In this document: positions 1 to 10,221 of the stretch, in pieces
Numbering within the stretch: the first letter of the stretch is position 1
Layout of the letters: the number at the start of each line of letters is the position of its first letter
Origin: JADCRZ01 sp037718865
GTDB taxonomy: Bacteria > Bacteroidota > Bacteroidia > Chitinophagales > Chitinophagaceae
Assembly: GCA_037718865.1 (NCBI GenBank)
Contig: JBBJMP010000003.1
Span: 248,001 to 312,000, forward strand
Length of the DNA stretch: 64,000 nucleotides
Direction: 5' to 3'
Position numbers and translations under genes: made by a program
Notes under the pieces: model-generated
The model's database searches: none
Told to the model about the DNA's origin: nothing
The model's input: the letters and a program-made list of their open reading frames with translations, nothing else

Positions 1-98
1 TAATTTACTACTTCATCTTCTATTTGTTACTTCGTAACTTGGGTTCTTATCTGGACTTTAGCACTTTAAGCGGCTCTGGCCAGTAGCTCAGTAAGTTC

Positions 99-521
99 AG
101 CCTGGATACAGATGTACATCCGTTAATACCAGCCGATTTGAAAACGGTTCTTAAAAAGAACGGATGGCGGTTTAATTGGAAAAGCGAGTTAAAATACGAA
201 AGCCGCCAATTGTATAAACTAATTGTGAAGGGTGAGAGCAACATACAAAAGCTGATTAGCCTGCAGCCTGTTGAAAACTTTGTTGAAATGCACCTCATTG
301 AAACAGCACCGCACAATTATGGTAGTTCAAAAAGTATATTGGAGTGGCAGCAAATTTGGTAGCTTTTGCCTGCAAAATGAGCTTTGATGCTGGATTTGAA
401 GGATTTGTTGGATTTACGGCTAAAACACAGCTAATCAAGCATTATATTGAAACGTTGGGAGCAGAATTGATATTCAGAAACCGGATGGGTATTTCGGGTG
501 ATTCTGCAAAAAAATTAGTAA
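99..521 (+). pseudogene. GNAT-type acetyltransferase, degraded copy 1
   Basis: This is a broken paralogue of the intact gene at 10734-11258. Homology starts at the SLDTDV segment, so about the first 25 residues of the intact protein are missing. The frame then runs through DLKTVLKKNGWRFNWKSEL and breaks near 332-345, where an A-rich run is one base shorter than in the intact copy. The second frame resumes with NLVAFACKMSFDAGFEGFVGF and the acetyl-CoA-binding helix region (TAKTQLIKHYIETLGAE). It ends at the left inverted repeat of an insertion sequence, so the last residues are lost. The 61-aa gene that follows the intact copy is absent here. It cannot make the normal product. Confidence 0.85.
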
Positions 522-533
522 GTTCAGAACTCC

Positions 534-2243
534 TTACCCATCGCAGTGTGAAGATGCGGTGGTTTTGAATATGAGCCTTAAATCTGAACCGGGAAAAATT
601 GTTTGGGTTTGATTTAATAATTCTGCCAGTTTTGCTGCAGCAAAGTTAAACCTGTTTGCAGAAAGAGAATGCAAGGTGATGGTAAGGGTATTATTTTCGA
701 GATCTGTAATGATATCAGCATTGCTTTCAATAATTTGCTTTACTACCATTCTTTTCTCATCTTTTGCATTAGCTAAATGCTCCTTCAATAAGTTTGCTAC
801 AGCAGTTTCAGCGCGGTAACAAATCATTTTTATGATGTTCATCATCATTTTACTTTCTTTGTATAATTTATTATAGCGTTGTTGCTCAGGCATATTTTTC
901 AATGTAATTCTTGCAGGGATATTGTTACGCTGCTCCAGGATTTGCTTGTCTTCTTTTTCAAGAACATCTATTTTTTCCCTGATGTTTATTTGTTGTTGTG
1001 TCAGTGTAGGTATGGCTTCTACAGGTGCCTCCATGATTTGCTCTGCCAAGGGGTATAATTTAGCTTTGAGCCGTTGCATTTTCTCTCTTTGCTTTTTTAG
1101 TTTGTAATTGATCCTTCGGTAGGGAGGATTGACCACTTCTTTGGTTTCATCAATAGTTTCAACGCCAAAGTTTATCATTTTATCAAAATCATAATCAGCA
1201 ATGAGGTAGCGGAAAAAGTTTTCCTGGCTCCAGCGGCCAAACATACGGCCGGCAACGGTCGAGGTACTGATAACCTCGTTGGTGGTAATAATACTGGTTT
1301 GATGACCATCCCCGCTAAGGCGCCTTATTTCCCTGAATCCAAAGCCAGACAGAGTAGTTCTTTGCTCGCAGATACGCATGGTAATCGTCTGGTTTAATAC
1401 AGTAGCATCCATAGATACAAAGGATTCCTCTGGCCATTTATCCTTTACGTTCTTGCGATAGGTAATTACTGGTATACGGTGATCGGTCCACAGCCGGTGA
1501 AAGAAGGCCGGGTGGTATGCTTCCCGGTCAAAGATCAGTGTGGGAAGGGATTGTTTGTTTTGCTGGCCATCCTCATTTATTGAATTGTCCCTGGGTAGTA
1601 GTACCGTTTTTTTGAGTTCCGGGATGATCTGTTCTTCTATTACCTGCTCTAATTTTTCGGTCAACTCACCCATTACCATCATTACCGGCAGACCTTCTGC
1701 ATCGTTGACCCAATATTCAGTAGTGGCGCTCAGACATAGCTTTTGACGGGAGACATATTTAACAGGTAGATTTGCCTGATTGCCGTAATAAATCCGTACA
1801 TGGCCATCTATATACAAAAAAGAACTTTCCTCACCCGGTTGTTCATACCAATGGTCTATTAATATCCGGTTGAGTTGCCGGGCCTGCTTCTGGGCAACAA
1901 GCAGTTTAATTTTATCTCTGAGGCATCTTACTTCCGGTATGCGGTCGAGCCCTATTATTTTGCCTATTTCACCGGGCTTGCATTGTTTAAGTTGTTCAGG
2001 ATTTTTAATATGTGCCAGAGCCATAAAGGCAAGGGTAAGTACCACAGATTCCAAGCCATAATAATGACTGGAGGGAACCTCATATACTTCTTTGGTTTTT
2101 AACAGCCCTTGTGATAGAAGGGTCGGAAGCAAAAACAGCACCCCAGCTCCACACACACCCTGGTGTGACTCAAATCTTACAGGCGCATGTTCGGTACCGG
2201 TAGTTGCCGCTGCAATACGTTCTTCGTAACGTGTAGTGGCCAT
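534..2243 (-). CDS. DDE-type transposase of unassigned family, 569 aa
   Basis: Likely catalyses cut-and-paste movement of the element at 519-2851. Candidate catalytic acidic residues are the Asp in FLYIDGHVRIYYG (about residue 145), the Asp in LIFDREAYHPAFF (about 240), and a later Glu near YDFDKMINFGVETIDE (about 355). This is the spacing expected of an RNase H-fold transposase. The C-terminal 200 residues are rich in charged helices and probably coiled coil. The start ATG is 50 bp after the stop of the upstream helix-turn-helix gene on the same strand. The two proteins could act together, or could be halves of one ancestral protein. Assignment as a transposase rests on these motifs and on the inverted repeats, not on a recognised family. 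Confidence 0.75.
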   Translation of the reverse strand: MATTRYEERIAAATTGTEHAPVRFESHQGVCGAGVLFLLPTLLSQGLLKTKEVYEVPSSHYYGLESVVLTLAFMALAHIKNPEQLKQCKPGEIGKIIGLDRIPEVRCLRDKIKLLVAQKQARQLNRILIDHWYEQPGEESSFLYIDGHVRIYYGNQANLPVKYVSRQKLCLSATTEYWVNDAEGLPVMMVMGELTEKLEQVIEEQIIPELKKTVLLPRDNSINEDGQQNKQSLPTLIFDREAYHPAFFHRLWTDHRIPVITYRKNVKDKWPEESFVSMDATVLNQTITMRICEQRTTLSGFGFREIRRLSGDGHQTSIITTNEVISTSTVAGRMFGRWSQENFFRYLIADYDFDKMINFGVETIDETKEVVNPPYRRINYKLKKQREKMQRLKAKLYPLAEQIMEAPVEAIPTLTQQQINIREKIDVLEKEDKQILEQRNNIPARITLKNMPEQQRYNKLYKESKMMMNIIKMICYRAETAVANLLKEHLANAKDEKRMVVKQIIESNADIITDLENNTLTITLHSLSANRFNFAAAKLAELLNQTQTIFPGSDLRLIFKTTASSHCDG

Positions 2244-2293
2244 TCCTAAGGGAGCAGCGGCATCTTCACTATTACGCTCATTAAGAGTGCTCC

Positions 2294-2767
2294 CTATCGC
2301 TGCACATGTAGACTGACCGAACTTTTTTTTAAATAGCCGTGCTCAATGCTGTAACGAATAGTGGATTCCCGCACCCCTTCTTCTTTGGCTATACTGTTTA
2401 CACTTTGACCCCTATCCAACTTTTTTTGTATACGCTCTTTTCTATCGCCGAAAATTTTATGAGCGGTACCCTTGCGGTTGTCCCCTCCAAAGAAGCCGGA
2501 TTCGCCCTTTTCAACAAACTTTTTATAAGAACGTGATACGGTATCAGAACTTACTTTAAAGCATCTTTCAATGTCAACTTTACGACATAGCTTTTGATGA
2601 ATAAAGTTGCTGGAGATATAACGAAAGGCGTTTAAATCATCTTTGCCATGAGCAAACACAGGTAACCCGTTCACTATATATTGAACGATACCTTCTTTCT
2701 CATATACTCCTACACAATCCGAAATAAGAGTGGCTTCTGCAGGAAATAAGGGTAATTGTAATTGCAT
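2294..2767 (-). CDS. Helix-turn-helix protein of the insertion sequence, 157 aa
   Basis: The C-terminal half contains two likely DNA-binding helix-turn-helix segments. One is around FKVSSDTVSRSYKKFVEKG (about residues 70-88). The other is around QSVNSIAKEEGVRESTIRYSI (about 120-140) and resembles the resolvase/HTH_23 type used by transposases to bind element ends. The N-terminal half (QLPLFPAEATLISDC) is not recognised. It is the first gene of the element, reading toward the transposase with a 50-bp gap. A role in end recognition or regulation is inferred from position. Confidence 0.65.
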   Translation of the reverse strand: MQLQLPLFPAEATLISDCVGVYEKEGIVQYIVNGLPVFAHGKDDLNAFRYISSNFIHQKLCRKVDIERCFKVSSDTVSRSYKKFVEKGESGFFGGDNRKGTAHKIFGDRKERIQKKLDRGQSVNSIAKEEGVRESTIRYSIEHGYLKKSSVSLHVQR

Positions 2768-2879
2768 CTCGAAATTTACCGCATTTTCTTTTTGCGAAAT
2801 AAAACTACCAAACCCTTATTTTTAAGGAATATGTAAGGAGTTCTGAACTTAAAATATTTTTAGGGTCACATTACATTTT

Positions 2880-2910
2880 AAAGCTTTCCCGAGGGCGGCT
2901 TTTTCATTTT
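2880..2910. terminator. Hairpin terminator between convergent genes
   Basis: AAGC with TCCC, a short GAG loop, then GGG and GCTT followed by a T-rich run. It lies between the convergent acetyltransferase-side genes and the primase-helicase copy 1. A related hairpin occupies the same place in the intact unit near 11470-11500. Confidence 0.55.
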
Positions 2911-2941
2911 CCAGTTAATCCGGCAAACACAAATCACACTT

Positions 2942-5900
2942 TTAAGTCAATTTTTCTTCCAGCACACCTTTCCAGGTTACAAATCCTTTATTTGCGTCTG
3001 AGTAATCGTGGACGACCCTTGTAAAATTATTGCGCTCCTCTTCTAAAAAATTTTGCCTTCCCTTTAGTTTAATATCCTTCAATATAACTTCTATTTCACC
3101 AAGTGTAGTTCGTAAGGATTCCCTTGTTTTATCCGAGTGCCAAATATAGGTTGCCTCTTCGCTATCGAGTGTTTCCCATACAATATGATATTTTTTTTCA
3201 CCGGCCAGCAAGAATAAAAAGGAGAATGGTTGTAAGACAAATCGCAATTTCAAAACAGAAACCTCGTGTTTTGATGAAAGATACTTTAGCTGCAGATAAT
3301 GCCTTGAGTTCTTAACGTTCAAAATATCATCAATTAGTCCGGCTTCGGATGAAAATAATTTCTTCCCTTCGCCATATGAACTTAATAGATCTTCCATAGT
3401 ATGGACAGACTTATCGTCCATAGCCCGGCCTTTACCTGTAAAAATTTCTCGCTTTACAAACTCAAATCGAATACTATCAATCATATGATTGTTTATGCTA
3501 TCAATGTCCTCTGATTTGGCTGTTGCCGAGATGATCTGGCTGTCGGTATATTTTATAACTATATCTACTGCAATTAATTTTTTCTTAAGTGCTTTTGCGA
3601 AATAGTCGGGTATGGCTGCAAATTCCGGTCTTATGTCCGGGTTCAAAATTTAGAAGACAATTTCCTGGTTGACTTCCTCAATGAAGAGGGGAAATGATAC
3701 GCTTCCAAACAAGAAATTAATTTTTCCAAAAGACACTTTCATTGTTTTCAAAACAACATACTCAGGTGAACCTGCTCTTTTTTTTGATGCTCTCTTGGCT
3801 TAGTTTCAATAAATGGCTGAGGTTTCAGATTAACAGCGCTTAAAAAACCATTCGTATCAAGGGTTCTGAATTTGATTTTTTCAATTCCGGAAAAATAGAA
3901 TGAACCCTGTTTATTTTCCATAACCTTACTTAACGGAAAATTATAGTCGATAACCTCTGAAAATAATTCTCCTTCTTCTTCGTTGTAACTATTAACACGT
4001 AATTTCCAAACGATCCCATCTTTAAATTCTTCAACAGGTAAGGGTAAATCAAGGCAATCAACCGACAGGAGATGGATGCCGGTGTTGATGTAAAAGCCAG
4101 CGCCTTTAAAAACTAAGGATATCTCCTCAAGGTCTGTCATTTGTCCTGACTTCAACAACTTTCGATAATATTTATTGCGCTGCTTAAACAGGTTGTTAAA
4201 ATATTCAATTTTATGATCCCTGTAGTCATATATAACAGGAGCCACCTGGCTTCTTTGAACCGGGCCAATATATTGAATAAGTTTACCTTCAAAGGAAAAA
4301 GGATAAGCCAAAATCAAACAGTCTAAAACGCCGATATCAGTTCCTTCTCCGATATATTGACCGGTAGCAATTAATACCTGGAAATCTCCTGCGTCAATCA
4401 ATCGCAGTTTTCTTTTTTTGTTTTGTTCAACATCCTCGCCTGTCAAGGTAATTGTTTCACAAGTGCCTTTCAGATATTGCTGTAATATATCAACGTGAAC
4501 TTTCCGCTCTGTTAATACAAGTATCTTTCTGACAGCCCGTGTTTCCCTTTTAACATCATCAACGATCATTTCATTTCTAGCCGTATCATGAATAAGAATA
4601 TTTAAAAGTGTTTCAACCTTATCAGTTGAAGCGTTAAATGGCGTAGATAGTTCAGTGTTTTGAATGGTTACTGATAATTGCTTATTATGTATTCCCTTTA
4701 CCGGAATAAATACTTCATGAATGATATTGCCAATATGCATAAATATCAATTTCTCATCCTTGTTTTTTCTGATGGGAGTAGCCGTAAACCCATAGAGATA
4801 ATACGAATGAAAATGCTGCATTACTTCGCGGAATGTTTTGGCTGGAACATGATGACATTCATCTACTATAATTGTTCCAAAAGCATGGTATAATTTTTCT
4901 GTGTCAGGCAAATTTGGGGTTTGCAAACTTTGTATCATCGCTACAGTAATCTCTTTGCCTATCTCACATCTGCCTCTTTCAATGCTACCTACCTGGAATT
5001 TAGGGATTCCAAGAAATGACTGGATCCTATCCACCCACTGGTCAAAGAGTTGCCTTCGATGAACGACTATTAAAGCAGGCTGCTGTTTTCGTGCTACAAT
5101 CTCTAAAGCTATTACCGTTTTCCATGACCCTGGAGGTGCGACAAACAACGCCAAGATCTTTTTACAATGATTTCAACAGCTTCTTGTTGATAGTCGTATA
5201 ACGGAATTGATGAAGTAAAATTAACATCCTCAAGCTTTGTTCTTTTATCCTCAAGCTGATAGGCTATTTTTTGATCATTACAATATTTGATCAGCCCGCC
5301 AATAACCCCCCTTGGCATAACAATGGTATTTTCTTTTTCCTCCACTGTTTTAAAATACATTTGTGTACCATAAGTACTTTTCCCCGCCTGCTTTTTAACA
5401 AGGTAATCCACATTCATAAAATTGAAATTATCCTTCAGGTATTTTAACAATAGCGGAGGTAATCCATGCCGGGGTAATACAATCTCGTTTGTGAGTATGA
5501 TTGGAAATGCCGAGTTTGGGGAGTGAATGGTAATCTGGTTATTGACAGAATTGTGTTGCTTATTAACTATGATAGCGTCATACAATTCGTCCAGTTTTTT
5601 TGGGGTTACTTTCTGAATGGTTCCAAGAAACATCCATTGGTCTGTGAATGTATTTAAATTTTCAGTTTGGATAAAATATGTATTACCGTTCGCCATCGCC
5701 TTCTTTTGTAAGGGCAAAGCGATAAGATTTCCCAGGCCTCTGCCTGAATGACTATCCTGATTTGGAAACAGCCTGTCAAAATTTGATGTTTTATCTCCTT
5801 CAGAGATGATACCACAAGATTTGAGGAGATGAATAAATAAAAACCTGCTCTTATATGCCGGATACGGCTCTTCAAAAAACATCCAGACATGACCGCCCGT

Positions 5901-6296
5901 GCCAGATCTGGAACGTTCCAGGTAAACAGGTAGATCATGTTTTTCGCATTCAAGTATGAATGCCCGGCATTCATCCATCCACAATTTAGATTTGGCTATG
6001 GACTGATCAAAATCAGCGGCTATGAACCAGGATGTATTGTCCTGCAATAAGGGATAAATCCCGAGAATTTCCTTTCCTTCCAGGTGGTTCAAAATTCGTT
6101 TTTCCGTCAGTGGGGCATACTGTTTATTTGTAAAATCTTTTAATGTCCCGCCTTTTGCCTTGTGTAATTTATATTGGTCCCAGTCCAAAATATACGCAGG
6201 CATATAGCCGCTTTTGCCATTTCGTTCCCAGCGGGTCGCAAAGACGTCGCTGCGGCCTTTAAAAAGAGAATTGAATATTTCCAGATTCGACGCCAT
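2942..6296 (-). pseudogene. TOTE-type primase-helicase, degraded copy 1
   Basis: Paralogue of the intact 1118-aa gene at 11540-14896, now in three frames: 6296-5112 (primase part), 5154-3748 (helicase part) and 3646-2942 (C-terminal part). The first break is near 5155-5160 in an A-run just before the Walker A motif. The second lies between 3647 and 3747. Beyond the frameshifts, key helicase residues have changed: the Walker A segment reads APPGSWKT instead of APPAAGKT, and motif VI reads QYIGPVQRSQ instead of QYIGRVKRSP. The primase fragment still has its FIAADFDQ and SGTGGHVWMFF motifs and might fold alone. Similarity to the intact copy is high along the whole length, pointing to duplication followed by decay. 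Confidence 0.9.
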
Positions 6297-6849
6297 ATTT
6301 TACATTCAGGTAAATTTATGAAGGATAGCTTTGCCGTAGGTGATAAAGGTCAAACATTTCTGATCGCTGATTCCATTAGTTATGTAATAACTTTTGCAGT
6401 GATTTTTGGTATTATTATCTTGTAAAAAGACGAATGATAACAGGAGTCGTCTGTACAGCTATATAAGGGATAATGAATACAAAGCGGTTTCTTTAACGGC
6501 CGTTGCAATGTACTTTTAATAAGTTTAGGCTTATTTTATTCGTCGTCCCTGTAGCACATTTGTTGTTAATCGGCTTTCATTTAGACTATTCCGGGATTAT
6601 TTAATAAATAGAGTTAGCCTTGAAATGTTGTCTTGCGTTTTCAGTTTATACTTATAGAATAAGATTAGTTTAGCATATTTAAGTTTACCGCCTTGCTTAA
6701 GTGCCTGTAGTCGGTTGAATTCTGACAAAGTTAGAAATAAGGCAGGTGAAATAGTCGGTTTACAATATACGTTGATTCAATAAAATAAAATTGTTTTCTA
6801 TAGATTCTGCCTTTAGACACGCTAACTTGACGATAAATTGGTCGGTTTA
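6297..6849. other. Spacer between primase-helicase and integrase copy 1
   Basis: AT-rich and without a convincing gene. The matching spacer in the intact unit (14897-15075) is only about 180 bp, so this one carries roughly 370 bp of extra sequence of unknown origin. Confidence 0.5.
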
Positions 6850-7482
6850 TTAATACATGAGCTTTTCAAACAGCTCTTTTGTATCCTCGCTAATTTTCTT
6901 ATTACTCACCTTCGCATAAATTTGTGTCGTTTTAATGCTGCGGTGTCCAAGCATTTTACTGACAGAATCTATGGGAATGCCATTGTCAAGTGTTACTGTC
7001 GATGCAAAAGTATGTCGGGCGATATTAAAAGTAATTTTCGTTTGAATACCGCCAGTTCTTTTAGATAGGCATTGACTTTTTGGTTTGAAGGTATAGGTAA
7101 CAGTTTTTTGCTGGTACTTAATTGTGAATAATCTCTGTATTTATTAAGGACGCGTAATGTTGGTGGAAATATTGGAACGATCTCTGGTATACCTGTTTTT
7201 TGGCGAGGCTTTATTAACCATTTTTTTCCGTTATCATCAATTTTAACATGGTCGGGTGTGAGGGTAGCTGAGGTGTGTCGATTTATCCGGACAGTAAAGT
7301 GTCTTAGTTTAGAATAATGTTTCAAATGTAATATTAATTGTTATCAAAGTAAATATGCTTTGATGCTGATGCCTCAGAAAACCTAATCATTAGATTCATG
7401 GGCGATAGCCCATTCCTTTTCTTCTTTCTTTTTTTGGTGCTTTTTTTCTTAAATTTTTCATCTGCTGATTCCTTTGAAATAC

Positions 7483-7734
7483 TTATCCACATTGAGTTTC
7501 AACAGCATTTATTATTTTGTTATTGATGTTATTCATGATATATTTGTTTTGCCGGAATGAAGCAGAAACAGGCTCTGCAGAGGTGCAACCTGCCAGGAAT
7601 AATTCCGGACATCGTAGGCATATTTTAAGCTCTTTGACAGTACTATTTTCAGGTGGGCTAAGGTTGGCAGCCAGACAGCGGTTAACGGGCTTGCCAGACG
7701 CCTTAGTACCGTTATTGATTGGCTTTACTTTCAT
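7483..7734 (-). CDS. Possible small passenger protein of the IS3 element, 83 aa
   Basis: The ATG overlaps the orfB stop codon as ATGA, the arrangement used for translational coupling, and the frame stays open for 83 codons. The product starts MKVKPINNGTKASGKP and has four cysteines, two in CLRCPELFLAGC, but matches no family I know. It could be a passenger gene or a chance reading frame in the long 3' tail of the element. The ATGA overlap is its only real support. Confidence 0.35.
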   Translation of the reverse strand: MKVKPINNGTKASGKPVNRCLAANLSPPENSTVKELKICLRCPELFLAGCTSAEPVSASFRQNKYIMNNINNKIINAVETQCG

Positions 7735-8606
7735 GTTAATGCTAACTGGTTTTCAAAATTGTTAGGAGATAAATAGCCAATGGAAGAATGTAACCGTAAG
7801 GGGTTATAATACATTTCTATATAGTCGAAAATCTCGGTTTGGGAATCTTCAGCATCATGGAAGGCGCCACCTTCCATCAACTCTGCCTTGAACCTGCTGA
7901 ATAAGGATTCTATATGCGCATTATCATATGGATTATCAGCATCACTCATGCTTTGTATCACGGTTCTCCTATGCAGCATTTGCCTGAATTTAGTCCCTGC
8001 ATACTGCCCGCCACGATCGGAATGTATCATTAACCCAGGCGATACTTTTCGTGTCCTTATTGCCTTATTGAGAGAGGCTGTAACCAGCGATTCCTGCATG
8101 TGATCCTGCAGGTCCCATCCTACTATTTTCCTGGAACACAGGTCCATCCATACAGACAAATAGCGGAAAACTCCTGCAGCCATTGGTATGTAGGTAATAT
8201 CACCTACCCACACCTGGTTGATAGCTACCGGAAAAGCCTTTGTCTTCAGGTGGTTGGGGCTGATTTGATAGGGATGCCTGCTGTTGGTTGTTTTAGGCAC
8301 AAAGGATCGCGGCTGGATGGCTTTGAGCTCATTGGCAGAAAGGTACTTGCGGACCTTATAAGGGCTTACCCATACGTTTTGATGCTTAAGCTCGGCAACG
8401 ATCCTTCTGAAGCCGTAACGGCGTTTATGTTCGCTGAAAACAGCAATCACCTTCTGTTCAATCATGGTGTTTTTAGCTTTGGGTTGATGGGTGGTTTTAT
8501 TGTGCCATTCATAAAAACAACTTCGGTTGATCCCTAACACTTTACAGATCTGCTCAACAGGATGCTCATCGCGGATGGTATTGACAAAGCCATACACTAT
8601 TGTCAT
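7731..8606 (-). CDS. IS3-family transposase orfB, DDE integrase domain, 291 aa
   Basis: Catalytic subunit of the IS3 element. The N-terminal HTH_21-like segment reads EQICKVLGINRSCFYEWHNK and includes KRRYGFRRIVAEL. The rve-type catalytic core has the first Asp in VWVGDITYIPM (about residue 145), the second in LMIHSDRGGQYAG (about 207), and the Glu in NPYDNAHIESLFSRFKAEL (about 242), followed by the usual YYNPLRLHSSIGYLSPNNFE tail. It overlaps the end of orfA by 4 bp. In this family the active transposase is commonly an OrfAB fusion made by -1 frameshifting. Confidence 0.95.
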   Translation of the reverse strand: MTIVYGFVNTIRDEHPVEQICKVLGINRSCFYEWHNKTTHQPKAKNTMIEQKVIAVFSEHKRRYGFRRIVAELKHQNVWVSPYKVRKYLSANELKAIQPRSFVPKTTNSRHPYQISPNHLKTKAFPVAINQVWVGDITYIPMAAGVFRYLSVWMDLCSRKIVGWDLQDHMQESLVTASLNKAIRTRKVSPGLMIHSDRGGQYAGTKFRQMLHRRTVIQSMSDADNPYDNAHIESLFSRFKAELMEGGAFHDAEDSQTEIFDYIEMYYNPLRLHSSIGYLSPNNFENQLALT

Positions 8607-8920
8607 ATCCCGCGGCTGAAAATTCCCAAGGCTTTTTTTAAAATATCACGCTCCTGTTCGGTGCGTCTGAGTTCAGCTTTTAAGCGCTCATTTTCCCCAA
8701 ATAAGCCGTTTTGTGATGTTGATGATACCCCTGTGATTTTACCTGGAATTGTGGAAACAGATTGAGCTGATTTGTACCACCGGTGAAGCAGCGATGCACT
8801 CACACCAAGTGCCTGAGATATCTCTGAAACGGGACGGCCTGAAGATATCATTTTAATCACATCCTCTTTGAATGATAAATCATACTTTCTATGAGTTCTT
8901 GTTACTTTTTTGACAGACAT
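8603..8920 (-). CDS. IS3-family transposase orfA, helix-turn-helix, 105 aa
   Basis: Small DNA-binding protein of the IS3 element. The N-terminal HTH_Tnp_1-type domain reads KYDLSFKEDVIKMISSGRPVSEISQALGVS, broken by a turn at GVSASLLHRW. The C-terminal half is a leucine-zipper-like helix (ENERLKAELRRTEQERDILKKAL) that would support dimerisation. The gene overlaps orfB by 4 bp on the - strand. Confidence 0.93.
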   Translation of the reverse strand: MSVKKVTRTHRKYDLSFKEDVIKMISSGRPVSEISQALGVSASLLHRWYKSAQSVSTIPGKITGVSSTSQNGLFGENERLKAELRRTEQERDILKKALGIFSRGI

Positions 8921-9908
8921 GGTTAGCGAATTTACGTCACTTTACTGTCCGGATTTATTGGTACATCTCAAGCAACATCAATATAAGCAAAGCCGGTATA
9001 ACAACTAAACACAAATACATCCCGAACAACGTCAAGACGTTTTATTGTGATTTCTTTTTCTTCCAATGCTTTTAATTCGTCGGCTGATAAATGTGGAATT
9101 TTTGGATCAGTATGCCTCACCTTATAGCTATGGAAAGGGTCTTTATCCAACCAGTCTTTATCAACGCAATCTCGAATCACTTTCTTTAAGTTTTTAATCA
9201 TCTTTCCTGATGAATTTATTGAAAAGCCTTTTTCTGCTTGCAGGTAATACTCAAAGTTGGCAGCGAATTCTATTCTGATATCAACCAGCAATATATCCTG
9301 GCGGAGGTTTTGCCATTTCAGATAATTCACCAAATGCTTTTCTGTAGACTTGTACTTGACTAAGGTTGATTTTTTATAAACTCCTTTAGCAACAAGCTTT
9401 TCAATATCCAGTATTTTAGATGCTATTACGCCCATTAATGTGCGGGTGTTTCGATCCTGACCCAACCAACTTTCTCTTAGAGAATCGACCGTAAAGTTTC
9501 TGTTCTCAATACTCAGCTGACCTTTATATTCATAGACTTTGCTTCTAATTAAGTCCAAAGCCATGTTTGTTTCCGTTGCTGAATCTGACTTGCCTTTTAC
9601 TTTTCCTGATAGCGGACACCATTCTGTCTGTTTAACATGACGATGGGTGGCTACCTCAAACCGCTTTCCTTCAATCGTAACTCTCAAATAGATAGGTAGA
9701 AGTTGCTGCCTGGTAATTCTTGATCTTTTTGCGATAAAAAGAATATTCATTTTAGGTTCCATAATTTGCCTCCTTTGGTGCATTTAAAAAATGGTGAGTA
9801 AAATCAAAGCTTTAATTAACTAATTCTACCCAAGCTCAATGCCAGAAAGAGTTTCAAGGACTCAAGGATACCAAAATAAAAATGATTTTATGGCTCCTTA
9901 CATGCATC

Positions 9909-10089
9909 GGGTGCATACCAAATTGTCGCATCAGCACGAAACGTTCCTATGGAACGTAACAATGCTCACTTTGACTGTCTACCCATCAGACGTCCCTATC
10001 GGGACGTTTCGTGGGTAGATAATCCGATAACGGTTCCAAAGCGTTCTGTAGGAACGCCTGGTGCAAATGCGACAATTTGGTATGCACCC
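9909..10089. mobile_element. 181-bp MITE with hairpins and 8-bp target duplication
   Basis: Perfect 23-bp inverted repeats (beginning GGGTGCATACC) close a non-coding element flanked on both sides by CATGCATC (9901-9908 and 10090-10097). Removing the element plus one duplication restores a sequence resembling the matching place in the intact unit near 16436-16450. The paralogue therefore serves as an empty site. The interior is almost all short hairpins: ACGTTCC/GGAACGT, ACGTCCC/GGGACGT and GCGTTC/GAACGC. It needs a transposase in trans; none in this window has matching ends. Confidence 0.85.
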
Positions 10090-10221
10090 CATGCATCCTT
10101 TGCCGCACTACTCATGGGAATAAAATAAATATGGAAATGATTGATTTACCGGATATTAGGAAATCAATATAGTAGAAATATGAACAAGTAACGGACCCGC
10201 GATATGAACCTAAAATGCCGA

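Larger units (their letters stand above)
519..2851 (-). mobile_element. Two-gene insertion sequence with 19-bp inverted repeats
   Basis: The ends carry a perfect inverted repeat, TAAGTTCAGAACTCCTTAC at 519-537 and its complement at 2833-2851; the outermost TAA may be shared flank. Inside are a helix-turn-helix protein and a DDE-type transposase, both on the - strand. The transposase stop codon lies inside the left repeat. The element sits in acetyltransferase copy 1. Compared with the intact unit, about 215 bp that should lie at this junction (the acetyltransferase tail and the 61-aa gene) is missing, so insertion came with a deletion or one flank was replaced. I cannot name the IS family. 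Confidence 0.8.
7274..8965 (-). mobile_element. IS3-family insertion sequence
   Basis: About 1.69 kb, inserted in integrase copy 1. The ends are imperfect inverted repeats beginning TGT and ending ACA, as is usual for IS3. Both share the block ATCCGGACAGTAAAGTG, on the + strand near 7285-7301 and inverted near 8938-8954. It carries overlapping orfA and orfB on the - strand and a small downstream reading frame. No clear 3-bp target duplication was seen. About 450 bp follow orfB, long for this family. Confidence 0.85.
6850..9783 (-). pseudogene. Tyrosine recombinase copy 1, split by an IS and frameshifted
   Basis: Homologous to the intact integrase at 15076-16323. The N-terminal 270 residues (9783-8968; SAM-like and arm-binding region up to FSCYTGFAYIDVA) are intact. 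An IS3-family element at 7274-8965 then splits the gene right after this motif. The C-terminal part resumes as LTPDHVKIDDNGKKWLIKPRQ. It suffers a frameshift near 7040-7060, and the last segment, with ARHTFAS, LGHRSIKTTQIYAKV and the tyrosine nucleophile, is read in another frame to a stop at 6850. With two independent lesions it is dead. Confidence 0.9.

Noticed and set aside
9909..10089. Repeated short palindromes as a possible CRISPR array
   Set aside because: Repeats differ from each other, spacing is irregular and the whole lies within inverted ends with a target duplication, which is a MITE.
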